Shown here one piece after another: positions 43,763 to 54,802 of a DNA stretch of 64,000 nucleotides (position 1 is the first letter of the stretch; the number at the start of each line of letters is the position of its first letter). The notes beneath the pieces are model-generated. The model had not been told where the DNA came from. It did not search any database and was given only the letters and a program-made list of their open reading frames with translations. Source of the DNA: Atherinomorus stipes (lineage: Eukaryota; Chordata; Actinopteri; Atheriniformes; Atherinidae); contig JALJCO010001384.1 of NCBI GenBank assembly GCA_023101725.1, positions 1 to 64,000 of the forward strand. Direction: 5' to 3'. The position numbers were made by a program, and so were the translations under genes.

Positions 43763-44650
43763 TTTAGCGAGGCAGGGACATGATGGGAAAGATGCAAAGC
43801 ATCCAGACTGCAGGATGATTAGGGAGAGCGCGGTGTTTGGTAGAACCGGACCCGCCGCTGATAACGGGGAGTCCCAGTTAGAAATAGTTTATGACGTCAT
43901 TTCAGAGAAACCTGAAGCAGAGGTGTTCTGATCATCATCGGACTGTATTATTTTTATTGTTATATTAATAATAGTATATCTGTGAGATTTTCTGATTAAA
44001 AACTATCTTTGGTTACAGCTGCAAACCATGCCATTAACGTCTCTTTAACATCATTAGCATTGCTAGTGCAGCTTTTCTTCCATGTAGTGAAACCAGTGAT
44101 GAGTCACTGGGTTTTTATGAGAACCTTTGCAGTCATGAGAACAGTTATGGCGGTTCACAACACGGCAACTTCTCGCCATATTGCTGTTTAACAAGGATTA
44201 AATGAAGAAATTACCTGCTGCTGACAGTTAAGTATCTGCAGATGAATAATCAGGTAAAAGGTGTTATCGCCCCCTACAGTCCCAGATTTACATGGGTCAC
44301 AGGTTATGCTGTAACACCGGTGTGGCACCCTTTTTAACAACAATGCATAATGTAAAATCAACATCCACACCAGAGCCCACCTGACCCAGACCAAGCCCTG
44401 CTGTGGACCGCTGGATGGACAGCCAAGTGCCAGGTGACTGGACAACAAAAAACTGTAGGACAGGGAAGTTCTCTGTATTTAACACTGTTTGTTTCTCAAT
44501 GTACTGCATTATTGGGCCTATTGACTGGGCTAATGTTAACTATTAGTATTATTATTTAAATGTGCTATTTAAGAAAATTCATAGTGCTCCTAAATTTTTT
44601 TTTCCTTTGGGAGCACTTGTGCTCCGAAGTGAAAAAAGCCAAGCGTACAG
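43763..44650. other. Arm B' unmatched segment, no gene seen
   Basis: No counterpart exists in arm B. The piece at about 44325-44410 resembles part of the Harbinger-like MITE at 47029-47502. Otherwise nothing is recognised. Confidence 0.45.
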
Positions 44651-45094
44651 CCCTGCATCATACCAGATAGTCCTGAAAGCTCTGAGGAAGACTTAAGTGA
44701 CAGCCGAAAGTGTCAGAAAGATAAGATCTGATTCAAGTTGTCTGACAAAAAGAACATTCTTACTACTATGAATGAAAACAGCAAGATGATCAATACATCC
44801 TATACCCATTTTAATGAGTGATAACAGTAATGTATGCAAAACCCATGTATGCATGAGCTCATAGTTGTACACATGAGAGATTGTGTGTGTGTGTGGGAGA
44901 TCATAGCAGCTTAAATGAGAGGAAATGTGTATGATGTGTGAACTGACTCTGGCTTTATTGCATGAGGAAGTGGTAAATTTGTCTGACTTTCCCAGGTGAT
45001 TCTTTCCTGAGAGAACTTCATGGAAAATCCCCCCTGAAATTCTAACACACACCTATCTACACTAGACATTACTTAGAGATTTCCAGCAAAATCT

Positions 45095-45997
45095 TCAGCT
45101 TTGTTGTCTCCATTCTGTGTGGACAAGCATGTGTCGCTTTAAACTATTACGCCATCTAAATAATTCACCACAAACCTCACAGGGAAATGGCTTCTGTCCA
45201 GTGTGGATTCTCATGTGTAGGTTTAAGTGTGACTTTCGACTAAATCTTTGTCCACATTCATCACAGCTGTATGGTTTCTCTCCTGTGTGGATTCTCATGT
45301 GGTCTTTTAAGTGTGACTTTCGACTAAACTTTAGTCCACATTCATCACAGCTGTATGGTTTCTCTCCTGTGTGGACTCTCATGTGGGTGTTTGAGCTTCC
45401 CTTTTGACTAAATTTTTGTCCACATTCACCACAGCTGAATGGTTTCTCTCCTGTATGGACTGTCATGTGTTGGTGTAAGTGTGCCTTTTGGCTAAACCCT
45501 TGTCCACATTCATCACAGCTGAATGGTTTCTCTCCTGTGTGGGTTCTCATGTGTCGGTCTAAGCTTCCCTTTTGACTAAATCCTTGTCCACATTCACCGC
45601 AGTTGAATGGTTTTTCTCCTGTGTGGATTGTCATGCGTTTCCTAAGATCTACTTTACAGTTACAAATTTTACTGCAAATTTCACATCTAACTGTGATTTT
45701 CTTCATTCGAACTCGTTCCTCCAAATTTACTTTTTGTGTTGCTTTAAAATATTTCTTCGAACAGCTCACAGATGTTTCTATTAAGTGCTTCTTAACTTTT
45801 GAAAACTCTTTAAACTCTTCTCCATATTCAGAGCAGCTCAGGGATTTTTTGACAGTGTTACACTTCATATTACTGTTTACATCTGACCCATGTAGCCTGA
45901 TGTCATTCAAGCTTCCATCACATTTCGATTTGGCTGCAGTTCCTCTGGTTTCTCCTTTATGTGGCAAGGCTCTCGGTCCCGCTTGTCCAGACTCCAT
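45095..45997 (-). CDS. C2H2 zinc-finger protein, 6 fingers (right copy)
   Basis: The frame encodes 300 residues. It aligns with the left copy from the first Met. The finger near residue 105 keeps both Cys (CEIC) but has Arg in place of the first His, the reverse of the left copy's defect. Six regular fingers follow at about 131-298. The last again reads FPCEVCGELFRW. The stop comes soon after (HTEWRQQS), so the long tail of the left copy is absent. An AATAAA on this strand at 44954-44959 is a plausible poly-A signal. Five fingers fewer than the left copy suggests array contraction here or expansion there. Likely a nuclear DNA-binding protein if expressed. Confidence 0.85.
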   Translation of the reverse strand: MESGQAGPRALPHKGETRGTAAKSKCDGSLNDIRLHGSDVNSNMKCNTVKKSLSCSEYGEEFKEFSKVKKHLIETSVSCSKKYFKATQKVNLEERVRMKKITVRCEICSKICNCKVDLRKRMTIHTGEKPFNCGECGQGFSQKGSLDRHMRTHTGEKPFSCDECGQGFSQKAHLHQHMTVHTGEKPFSCGECGQKFSQKGSSNTHMRVHTGEKPYSCDECGLKFSRKSHLKDHMRIHTGEKPYSCDECGQRFSRKSHLNLHMRIHTGQKPFPCEVCGELFRWRNSLKRHMLVHTEWRQQS

Positions 45998-46051
45998 TTA
46001 CAGGGAACCCACTTTGTAATGTCCAACAACTGCTGCAGTTCTGCAGGAACA
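45907..46051 (-). pseudogene. N-terminal linker, out of frame with fingers (right)
   Basis: After a conserved acceptor (AG at 46053-46052) the frame reads VPAELQQLLDITKWVPC and DKRDREPCHIKEK, then stops at 45907. The finger frame opens at ATG 45997 in another phase, as in the left copy. The shared displacement means it predates the duplication. Confidence 0.65.
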
Positions 46052-46099
46052 CTGAAATGGGAAAGAAAGATCAAGCTGGATTTCGTGACCATACAGCAG

Positions 46100-47028
46100 A
46101 AAAATTCCCACCTCTTCCCCTCAGAACTTCTTGAAAAGTCACACTTTTAATATGCCTGCATATACAATACCTTGATCATAAATGTTAGAGTATAAAATAT
46201 CAAAAAATTGCTTTGCAGGGAAGACCTTCTGAACATGAAAAGCTTATACGCACCTCAACTTTATCTGTTGATCAACAACCACAACACACATTCCTGACAC
46301 ATTCATGTAAACTTTTTTTTTCATTGGTTGTGTGGTTTGTGATTGACATTTCTCTCACTCTACAATCACCTCCAACTTCATTCCTTCTCTCAGGTTTAGT
46401 GATTGTAAACACTATTTTAAATGAATCACTCACCAATGAGAATTGTTTTTTTGAGTCATTGGAGTCACCAAGTCTGTTACCCAGAGAGTTCAAAGAAATC
46501 TACCTGTTCATACAAGTTTACCTTGCTCCCATTTCTGACTCATTCATACCACCAAAATAATTTGAAACTGATTGAAACAACAATCATTTCTTTGGTTTAA
46601 AAAATAAACTTTAGTTGAAAATCTTTAGTTGATTCATAGCAACGGTGCACTAAGAACAAAACATGAAAATGATCAATGGAAATCAGTGAAGGATCGATAG
46701 TTCTCTAATTGGAAATATATTTTCTTTTGCTTAATAAAAAAAATTTAACTGGGAACTTAGATAATCAACATTTTTCCCCTAAATGTGGCAAAAATCTATT
46801 TTCTAATCTCAATAATGTAATGAAAAGGGAAACTTTCTATTGAGTTCTGCCCTGAGTTATATTCTTTCATTTCATTGCAGCAGTCTGCTTATTTACTTTG
46901 CAAAATGTAGACTTGAGTTTTTATATGACGTCACTCAGACAATCTAAGCAGAGCAGCACACCTTCAGCAGTGAAATACAGACCGTGTGGCTGCAACTGAG
47001 AACTGAGAAGGAGGGAGAGAGATTCTTA
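46100..47028. other. Upstream of right zinc-finger exon, no gene seen
   Basis: Conserved with 24958-25900. Short frames only. Confidence 0.45.
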
Positions 47029-47502
47029 AGCCCTGTTTCCACCAGCAGGTCTGGGTCGGGTCAGGTCAGGCCGGATCTGTCCACTTTTTTTTTTGAGTCT
47101 CCACAAATTAAAAACTGCGACAGGTACCCTCATATCTGACCCGACCCGGCCTACTTTTTTGGTACCCTTTGGTAGGGGTACTGATCTAACCGATCTGGAT
47201 CAAAGAGGTGGAGCAAAGACACAGCAATCCATTGATTCATTGAAAAATGCGTCACTTTCTGCATGACCAAGTGTAAAAACAAAGCAGGGATGACTCCTTT
47301 GTGTCTGTCACGTGTGGTGTGGTGCTTTGGTTAAAAGGTGTTGCACAGCGATGATGTCACGCGATCACATAGCAGCGCTATCCGTTTAATACTCCACCTC
47401 CAGGGTAAGGGTACAGTTTGTTGTGGGGACGCAACGTGAAATCAACACATCCGTACCAAAACCCACCTGATCCGGCCCAGACCCGCGGGGGGAAACGGGA
47501 CT
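47029..47502. mobile_element. PIF/Harbinger-like MITE
   Basis: The ends are AGCCCTGTTTCCACC and GGGGGGAAACGGGACT. The 3-bp duplication TTA lies at 47026-47028 and 47503-47505, the usual PIF/Harbinger target. Arm B has the uninterrupted site near 24985. There is no transposase. Confidence 0.88.
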
Positions 47503-47769
47503 TTATGTACTGCAAGTCGAGACCGCGGCTACTTAAGGCTACAGTATACCTCTCCGTCTGTGTAATGCGTTATCCAACTGCGTAACCACGGAGACCCCTC
47601 AAACCTTCATAGTTCTCTGTCATGGTGCCGGGTATGCAGTGCAATTTCCCGCCTGATCAGTAGGGGTTGCTATGCAAGACTGGCCTCATCCCATGATGCC
47701 AATGGTCGGTAACCTCGGTCATAACCTTGGTGGTTATTTTGCTTCCGGTTAAGCCTAATCTATAGTCGT

Positions 47770-48180
47770 CTGTAAAGTGCTCTACGTAGATCACTGAGAG
47801 CCCTCTACGTCGACAGAGAGCCTGTTGGAGAGCATCTCAGTAGTCTCCGGCTGCACAAAATATTTTTTACGTGTCCGTCACTCCGTCAAGGCACAACGGA
47901 GGCGGCAAGTTCTACCACATGATCGGTTTACCACGCCATAAACACTAGCAGCACCATTTTTAAACTAGCTAGCCTACGAAGACGCAGATATGAATCCAAC
48001 CAAAGAACGTTTGGCTGAAGAAGTGAAGAAATACCAAAATCGCCCCATCGTCTTTTTTTTGCATCAAAAATATTTCAGTTATTCAGCTGCAGCAACAACA
48101 ATAGTTTTTCTCTAATCGACGCCAGTGCTCACTGAAACTGGAAGCAAAACAAGGACCGAGGTTACCGACCATCAGCATCA
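47770..48180 (+). mobile_element. MADF-like repeat, copy 2
   Basis: Related to 16020-16385: TGTAAAGTGCTCTACG, CACTCCGTCAAGG and a reading NPTKERLAEEVKKYQN near 47995. The frame does not continue. It lies next to the outer end of arm B'. Confidence 0.4.
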
Positions 48181-48202
48181 TGTAGATCAATCTTGCATAG
48201 CA

Positions 48203-49307
48203 AAAGGCTGGGCGGTAAGGCAAATTTTCCATATCACGTTTAAAAAAAAAAATCCTACCAGTTTTATGGTATTTGACGGTATTTGATCGTAAAGGTTTTG
48301 AATGTGCTGATGAACCAGAGCGACCTAAAGCGTGTCAGCATGGAGTTGCTTTGTTTATCTCCGTCCCGAGCAAGAGCAAGCATGGCTGCTAACGAGAGTA
48401 CGAAAGTGAGGAGTTGCTCCCAAAAAAATTCAACTTCGGTCATGTGGAACTGGTTTGGGTTTTCAAAGTTTGCAAGGATGAGGTTGGTACGTCTGATGAA
48501 AATACGAGCAGTGTTTTTAATCACCGTAGGAGGCAGCAGCCTGGTCTGCAGACAGAAGGTGAGGAGAGCAGCAGCATCACTTCCACAAAGCTCAACGCTG
48601 ACAGGCATTCACTAAAACCGCTGGAGAGACATGTACCTCCACTTCAGAGAGGAAATGTGAGCCTCACTCACCACCAGGTGGACGTAGAGGTGCTCAGTGG
48701 ACGTGGCGGAGCTCAGTGTCTGCTTGAAATGTAAACAAACAGCTAAGCTAGCGTTAGCTTGTATTTCTACTCCAATCTGACAACTGACGTTTCACCTCGC
48801 ATTACTCTTCCTTTCTTCCTTTTCTTTCCGTCTCTGTGTCATCTTTGGGAATCATGTCCTTGTCATGGTGAAATATGATTGTAATCCAATCACTTCTTGT
48901 TCTGATTCTCATATCCAGTCCCAGTTCTTGCTACTCTAAGACGCGTTGTCGGCTAAGCTAGCTGCTAGCGTTACCACCACCAGCTGCCACTTTTGCTCGA
49001 CAGCCTTTGTAAACAGTTGTTTGTTCAATGTCCGATCTTTTAAAGCCGAAAAACTTCCAAACCATAGACGTGACTCCTCTTTGGGAATTAGGGAAACATG
49101 CGCTTCACTTTGACAGCTTTGACCGGCTCTTCACACACTGTGATATTTGTGTTGGGCACTGAAATCGCTCCCCACTGAAACACGTTCCCATTGCGCACGT
49201 TCCGCCTGTTGTCTGGACTACTCACCGGTATAGCGGTATATGAAAAATACATGTAACGAAAATAAAACACCAGTTTTCAGTATGTACCGGTATACTGCAC
49301 AGCCCTA
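48203..49307 (+). mobile_element. hAT-like element with BED-finger relic
   Basis: The left end AAGGCTGGGCGGTAAGGC and right end GGTATACTGCACAGCCCTA are imperfect inverted repeats. No 8-bp duplication is clear. From the ATG at 48382 the plus strand reads MAANESTKVRSCSQKNSTSV and then MWNWFGF, a motif that in fish hAT/ZBED proteins opens the BED zinc finger. The frame then shifts and the finger Cys residues are not preserved. No catalytic domain remains. Confidence 0.6.
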
Positions 49308-49432
49308 GGGGAAGAGCTGCCCACAGCAGTGCCTGTTTAAAAGGACAGATGCGGCTGATACTTTCCGAAACTCAGCAGACGCCAAAGTGGCATTTAAATA
49401 TTGATATCCGTGCTAATTAATATATATCTAGA

Positions 49433-50160
49433 TCAGGGGCAACCCAAAATGTTCAAAGAGCCATACTGGACCAAAAAAAATCTGCCTGGAGCCACAAAAA
49501 TTTTTAAGTCTTACATAAGCCGGTCGGCAACCTTTACCAGCCAAATAGCCATTTAGACCAGTTTCCTACAATAAAGAAAACACTGGGAGCCACAACTGAC
49601 TTTTGACATTTAATATGAAATAAAGCTTTCACGTTTTTCCTTTACAAGAAAACAAAATTACATTTCTGCATGCAGGAAAAACATTAACTAAAAAAAGAAA
49701 AAAAAAGATGTTGGGTTGAAGGTAACAATTAAGAAAATGTGTATTTTTGTTGTATTTATGGAAGATGGAAAAAGACGCAACTTAAATAATTTACCGGCAG
49801 CAAACCAAACGTGTCTTCTGTGTATCATCATCCTTTTACTAGCGTGTGCGGTAAGCGGTCTACCTGGAAAAAAAAAAAAAAAAAAAAAAAAAAAGACTAT
49901 TTCACAAAATATGAACATAGCTACGCAAAATAAACTGGTCAGTAGTGAAAGTAAATGAATCTGCCAACGCAGCATGAATGCTCCGTTTTCATCTGACAGT
50001 TTTCTCCTCCATAGTCGGCCTACCTGGCTGGGGAAGTGATCAAAGTGCAGCACGACAGGGTCGGACTGGATAAATAACCTTTTGCTCATTTATTATTCAC
50101 TTTAAATGCCGTAACTGCGGCAACAATAGCACAATGTTGCATCCTCATGTAGTTGACTGC
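49433..50160. mobile_element. hAT-like repeat remnant (left end)
   Basis: AGGGGCAACCCAAAATGTTC followed by AAAGAGCCATACTGGACC is a familiar fish hAT-derived start. A poly-A run of about 25 lies at 49869-49894. No matching right end was found. Confidence 0.45.
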
Positions 50161-50334
50161 ACTGAGAATTCAACCACAACAGAGACGCTCCACTCTGAGA
50201 CGTTCGTGGAACAGGACGCAGGAGGAAAGTTCGGCGCATTGCGACACGTCCACTCTGTTCAGTGATATTCTTTGTTCATAATTAATTCTGTTTTTAATGT
50301 TTAATTCCGTGATTGCCGATTTGACACGGTTGTA

Positions 50335-51600
50335 TGCTGCACAATTATGGACTTTATTTTGTGTTTTAATGAAATCTAAGAAAAAAAAACAATCTGAAAG
50401 GGGAAAATAATTTTGAAACCAAAATATAAAATATTGAGAACAAATTTTCACACTGATTGCAAAAACTGATGTTATTTGAGACTCAAGAAAAGGTTTTGAG
50501 AGAAAATATTTTGTCATAAAATATATAAAGATAAATTGACATCCCTGTCAAACCTGACCAGCACATCAGGTTTGACAGGTAAAGCTGCTGTTAAGTGGGT
50601 CTCGGTTCCAGCGGATGCAGGTTGGGAAAACCTGTGCAGAACTATGATGTGCACACGGCGGCATGCCAAGTGGTAGTCGATGCGTCCAAACAAAAAGATG
50701 ATGCAACTACTTTTTAAGCTTTTGACAGATTAATTCACAATAAGCAGAAATTTTCTGCATCATGTGAATAACAGACCAGACACTGACATTTTCCTCCAGT
50801 CTCGTCTCTTCAACGAAAATTCACACCGGCTCGTCAGACACTCTGGCAGGGCTGTGGCTCGCAGCCAGCCACTCGACATCGGTGTCTAAAAGTGTACACG
50901 ACAATTATAACCCGGTTGCTTATTTCATCAACTTTTATGGAAGACGCAGCGATGTGGATCCATGTTTCCCAAAGCAGCAGCAGCATTTATTAACCGTTCA
51001 GAAAGCGGTGCAGTCAGTCTGAGTCCTTCTAACGTGCTGCCTGGATCAGGAAGTCTGAGCCAGCGGGAGTTTCCTCATGAATATTAACAAGGAGGGCGTC
51101 ACCACCTTTGCCCAGAATATCACCACCCGGCTGTCAGTTCTGTTGAGACTGGCCAATAAGAACACAGGCCCGCCCATGACACAGTTTTCACATCGAGAGA
51201 AAAATCCTGAATCGAGAGCAAAGACTTAGGTTTTGAGAGCGAGAAGGAAAAAGTTTTGAGAGAATTTTTTTTTTTTTTTTTAGAGAAAAAATGTTTTTAG
51301 TGTCAATGCAAAAAACAATATTTGAGAGTAAAAATATATTTTTGAGAGAGCTTTTTTCCCTTGAAAATAATTTTTCAAATGTCAATTTATCTTTTTTTTT
51401 CTATGACAAAATATTTTCTCTCAAAACTTTTTTGAGTCTCAAACAACATCAGTTTTTGCCATCAGTGTGAAAATTTGTTCTCTATTTTTCCATTTTGGTT
51501 TCAAAATTATTTTCCCCTTTCAGATTGTAAAATTTTTTTATTTTTTTTTATTTCATTAAAGCACAAAATAAACTCCATACACAATAGCAGCACGTGAGCA
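50335..51600. mobile_element. Inverted-repeat element, about 200-bp arms
   Basis: The left arm (50335-50541) contains CAATCTGAAAGGGGAAAATA and GAGAAAATATTTTGTCATA. The right arm (51367-51595) contains their reverse complements. The spacer has a 14-bp hairpin and a segment of TTTTGAGAGA-type repeats (51230-51350). No coding. Confidence 0.7.
50544..50579. repeat. Perfect 14-bp hairpin, 8-nt loop
   Basis: CCTGTCAAACCTGA pairs exactly with TCAGGTTTGACAGG, directly inside the left arm of the inverted-repeat element. Confidence 0.9.
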
Positions 51601-52002
51601 TTAAGTGCAGTTATTAACACTGATTGGCTGCATAAAGATATGTGAAACACATCATGTCACATGCTGGACAGTTACTCGCCGTTTTACTGCAGTTACCTGC
51701 TTGTTGCACCTGTCACTCAATGGGCTGCTTTGCAAAATGGTACAATATAAATGATGTCTTTATTCTAATAGTTGAGTTGTATTATATTTCACATGCTGCA
51801 TTTGCAGTGGTCGGAGAACACGGGAAAAGAGCGCAACAGTACATGAACCGCTCAGAGGGAACATCATCATCTTCAAATTTAGAATAAGATCAGAGAAACT
51901 TATTTTCGCACAAGTGGAAATTTGTCTTGAGCTTGGGATCCTAATTTTTAGAATTGAGAATCTAATTTTGATGAGTTGGTAACCAGTCAGGGTACAAGCT
52001 GC
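51601..52002. other. Intergenic DNA, no gene seen
   Basis: An 81-codon frame at 51642-51887 has no recognisable feature. Nothing else stands out. Confidence 0.4.
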
Positions 52003-52082
52003 TAGGAATGGGCGATATGGACTGAAAAATGTATCACAATAGTCTCTTATTTATCACGGCAACGATAAGTGATGATAAAAAC

Positions 52083-52489
52083 TGTTAGAGCCATGTTGGT
52101 AAAATGTAGTTTGACAGATACTGGATGTTAACAAGCTTAACTGAAGACAATTAAGGCTGCTCTGGGTTCTGACTTCTGATTGGCTCAGGCTTAACAAGCT
52201 GTGAATGAAGCTTAAGTTTCTTCTCTTACTTTTTAGTTTTGCTGTGGAGCCCAGAGAGCGCACTAGTCTTTGACCGTGCTTATTTTTATGCACTCATAAG
52301 GAGACTGTATTTCTTGATTTATTTTTTTAATCACCTTTTTTTTTGTATCTACAAGACTCAAGTAAAGAACCTGAAAACAAGGACTGACACCATGGACCAT
52401 GGACTTGTAGTATTCTTTTGGAAAGCACGCATCAGCTATATGCTTGGTCTCTGCAGCCAGAAGAGGGCCTCTAAAGTGCTGCTCTTACA
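52083..52489. mobile_element. Solo LTR 1 (407 bp)
   Basis: TGTTAGAG...TCTTACA ends with 5-bp duplication AAAAC at 52078-52082 and 52490-52494. The uninterrupted site is visible in MITE 2 near 3265. No internal region. Confidence 0.88.
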
Positions 52490-52547
52490 AAAACTATCAG
52501 CATAACGTTTTGGAATATAAATCTGTCACTAAATTCTGTCTTGAAAG

Positions 52548-53266
52548 TGTCGTTGCGTCGGGGGTCACCACTTAGGGGTAACACTAAATGCAACGACATA
52601 AGTTAATCTGACTCCAAGTATCAAGAAGGTGAGCATCTGTTTAGCTTATAACTCAAGGCACAAGTACACAATGTGTGATATACTCTCTGTTGAGTCTCAC
52701 TCACCAAGTAAGGGGCTGACGCCCGCTGCGTTGCGGAGGTCCCGCTGGGCAAATGAGTGACAGAGTCCCAGTTGGATTACGGCTCTTTATTGCTCGACTT
52801 AAGTTTATACAGAAGTTAGATAAGCTAGATATTCACGGACCCAGTCAGCGTCTGCCACGGCGTGGATTTCTGGCTTTTGTCTCTCTGCTCTCAAGTTCTG
52901 AAGTCTCACTCTAACAAGGGCGGTTTTATATTATGCTGTCCCACACAGCTTTACTAGATTTTTAGTCTCTGAACCTCGGTCCGGCCATTAAGGTCCAGAC
53001 CACTCCTTTTCTCCCTGAACTACAACTGAGCTGACCAATCAGTGTATCCCTTTTAATAACTGCGTAGCAACCCAACATCTGTTTCCACTCATTCCGGTTT
53101 ACCCCAAAAATACTGGCATTGTCTAAACCCCTCGAGACTGATTGACTTTTGCCTGTCAAGCACAGTGCTGCACAAACATCCTGGTTTCCCAGAATCCTAT
53201 CTACAGTTATATAACAGTTCATTCTGCGGACAGTGTCCTGATCTCACCTCTCATGATTCTACCACA
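52548..53266. mobile_element. Solo LTR 2 (719 bp)
   Basis: TGTCGTTG...CTACCACA ends with AAAG on both sides (52544-52547, 53267-53270). The uninterrupted site is in MITE 2 near 3320. No internal region. Confidence 0.85.
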
Positions 53267-53332
53267 AAAGCCCTAAAAAATTCTAAAAGCCACTAAACTC
53301 TATTAAGTTCAAGTAGTGCCCCTGTATTGGTG

Positions 53333-54010
53333 TTGAGGGGATCCGGTTTGGTGGCCTCAAGATCGGGTCTCTGCTGTTCCCAGATGATGTGGTTCTGTTG
53401 GCATCATCGGGCCGTGATCTCCAGCTCTTGCTGGAGCGATTTGCAGCAAAGTGTGAAGCGGCCGGGATGAGATTCAGCACCTCCAAATCCAAGACCATGG
53501 TCCTCGCCCGGAAAAGGGTGGAGTGTCCTCTCCGGGTCAAGAGTGAGGTCCTGCCCCAGGTGGAAGAGTTCAAGTATCTCGGGGTCTTGTTCATGAGAGA
53601 GGGAAAAATGGAGCGGGAGATGGACAGACGGATCGGTGCGGCGTCTGCAGTGATGCAGACTCTGCATCGGTCTGTCGTGGTGAAGAAGGAGCTGAGCCAG
53701 AAGGCGAAGCTCTCGATTTACCGGTCCATCTACGTTCCTACCCTCACCTATGACCATAAGCTGTGCGTCAGAACGAGATTGCGGGTACAAGCGGCCGAAA
53801 TGAGTTTCCTCTGCAGGGTGGCCGGGCTCTCCCTCAGAGATAGGGTGAGGAGCTCGGTCATCCGGGAGGGACTCAAAGTAGAGCCGCTGCTCCTCCGTAT
53901 AGAGAGGAGCCAGATGAGGAGGCTCGGGCATCTGGTCAGGATGTCTCCTGGACGCCTCCCTGGTGAGGTGTTCCAGGCACGTCCCACCGGGACAAGACCC
54001 CAGGGGAGAC
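53333..54010 (+). pseudogene. LINE reverse transcriptase, C-terminal part
   Basis: The frame reads LLFPDDVVLLASSGRDL, AAGMRFSTSKSKTMVLARKR, EEFKYLGVLF and RRIGAASAVMQTL, then SIYRSIYVPTLTY. This is the RT active-site region through the thumb of a non-LTR element common in fish. The expected F/YADD box is FPDD, a substitution next to the catalytic Asp pair. It lacks the N-terminal endonuclease and is cut at 54010 by a hAT-like end. I do not resolve the clade. Confidence 0.88.
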
Positions 54011-54798
54011 TAGGGATGCAACGATATTGTCGATATCGCCGAAGGTAAACTGCCGCGATATCGTCGTGGTCTTGTCACGGTTTTAAACAGCGTGTCTCTT
54101 GAGACAAAAATAATAGTTTTCAGTCCGCTCTATGCGTAGCGTAACGTACTAAACTACATAGACCATAATCCTTTGCTGCCAGTGCGCACTTTTGAGCCAA
54201 TGGGAGCACACATAGCCCCCACGCACAGGAAAAACAAATACAGCATGGATATACACGAGGATGGAAACAGCTGTTATTCTCCACGAGAAGCGAGAACTTT
54301 GTCCGTGTTCTGGAGGCCGCAGGGACAAGAAAGTTAGATTTGGTCCGGTTATTCCTCCGTGAGAAGTTTCAGCCGTGACGCCGCGGAGATCGCCGTGTTG
54401 ACTTGGTGAGTTTATATTTATTGACGAACTTGGTCCGGGGGGGGGGGGGGGGTAAAGAAAGAAGAAAAGGGGGGGGGGGGGGGGGGGCATTTATTCAAAT
54501 GCGGAATTTATTCCGATAGTGGCCAACGGCTGAAGTTTTTTCCAGAGCACCATAAACTGCTTCTTCCCTGCGCTGCTCTCTGATCACTGAGAGGCAGGAC
54601 TGCTCTTCACACAGAGAGAGCGGGACGGGGACGGGGGGTTGCATGCAGCACTAGATGACGGCACCAGTAAGTACTATACAACTTTCATGAGATGAAACTC
54701 AACCAACATAACCTCCTTGTTTGATCAACAAGTATAAACGTGACTCATATTTCAGCATGAACAGCGACCGGCATGTTTAGCATGACCACAGTGATTGT
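54011..54798. mobile_element. hAT-like left end and GC-rich remainder
   Basis: TAGGGATGCAACGATATTG opens directly after the LINE. ATCG-rich subterminal repeats follow. No right end was found. Two G runs lie at 54437-54451 and 54470-54487. Confidence 0.5.
54437..54487 (+). repeat. Two long poly-G runs
   Basis: Runs of about 15 and 18 G are separated by a short GA-rich spacer. Lengths in the assembly may be unreliable. Confidence 0.85.
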
Positions 54799-54802
54799 TT
54801 AA

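Larger units (their letters stand above)
41997..47757. repeat. Inverted-duplication arm B' (right)
   Basis: This is the reverse-complement partner of 24300-29728. It carries its own insertions: the SINE at 43356-43749 within an unmatched part (43297-44650) and the Harbinger-like MITE at 47029-47502. Confidence 0.88.
52003..53332 (+). mobile_element. hAT MITE fragment, split by two LTRs and truncated
   Basis: The pieces 52003-52082, 52495-52547 and 53267-53332 together match MITE 2 (3188-3380) in order and orientation, from TAGGAATGGGCGATATGG to CCTGTATTG. Two solo LTRs fill the gaps. A LINE fragment replaces the right end. Confidence 0.85.

Noticed and set aside
49688..50089. 133-codon minus-strand frame with phenylalanine runs
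   Set aside because: It translates poly-A/T tracts in repeat DNA.
51642..51887. 81-codon frame with a hydrophobic start
   Set aside because: No splice context, family or neighbour supports it.
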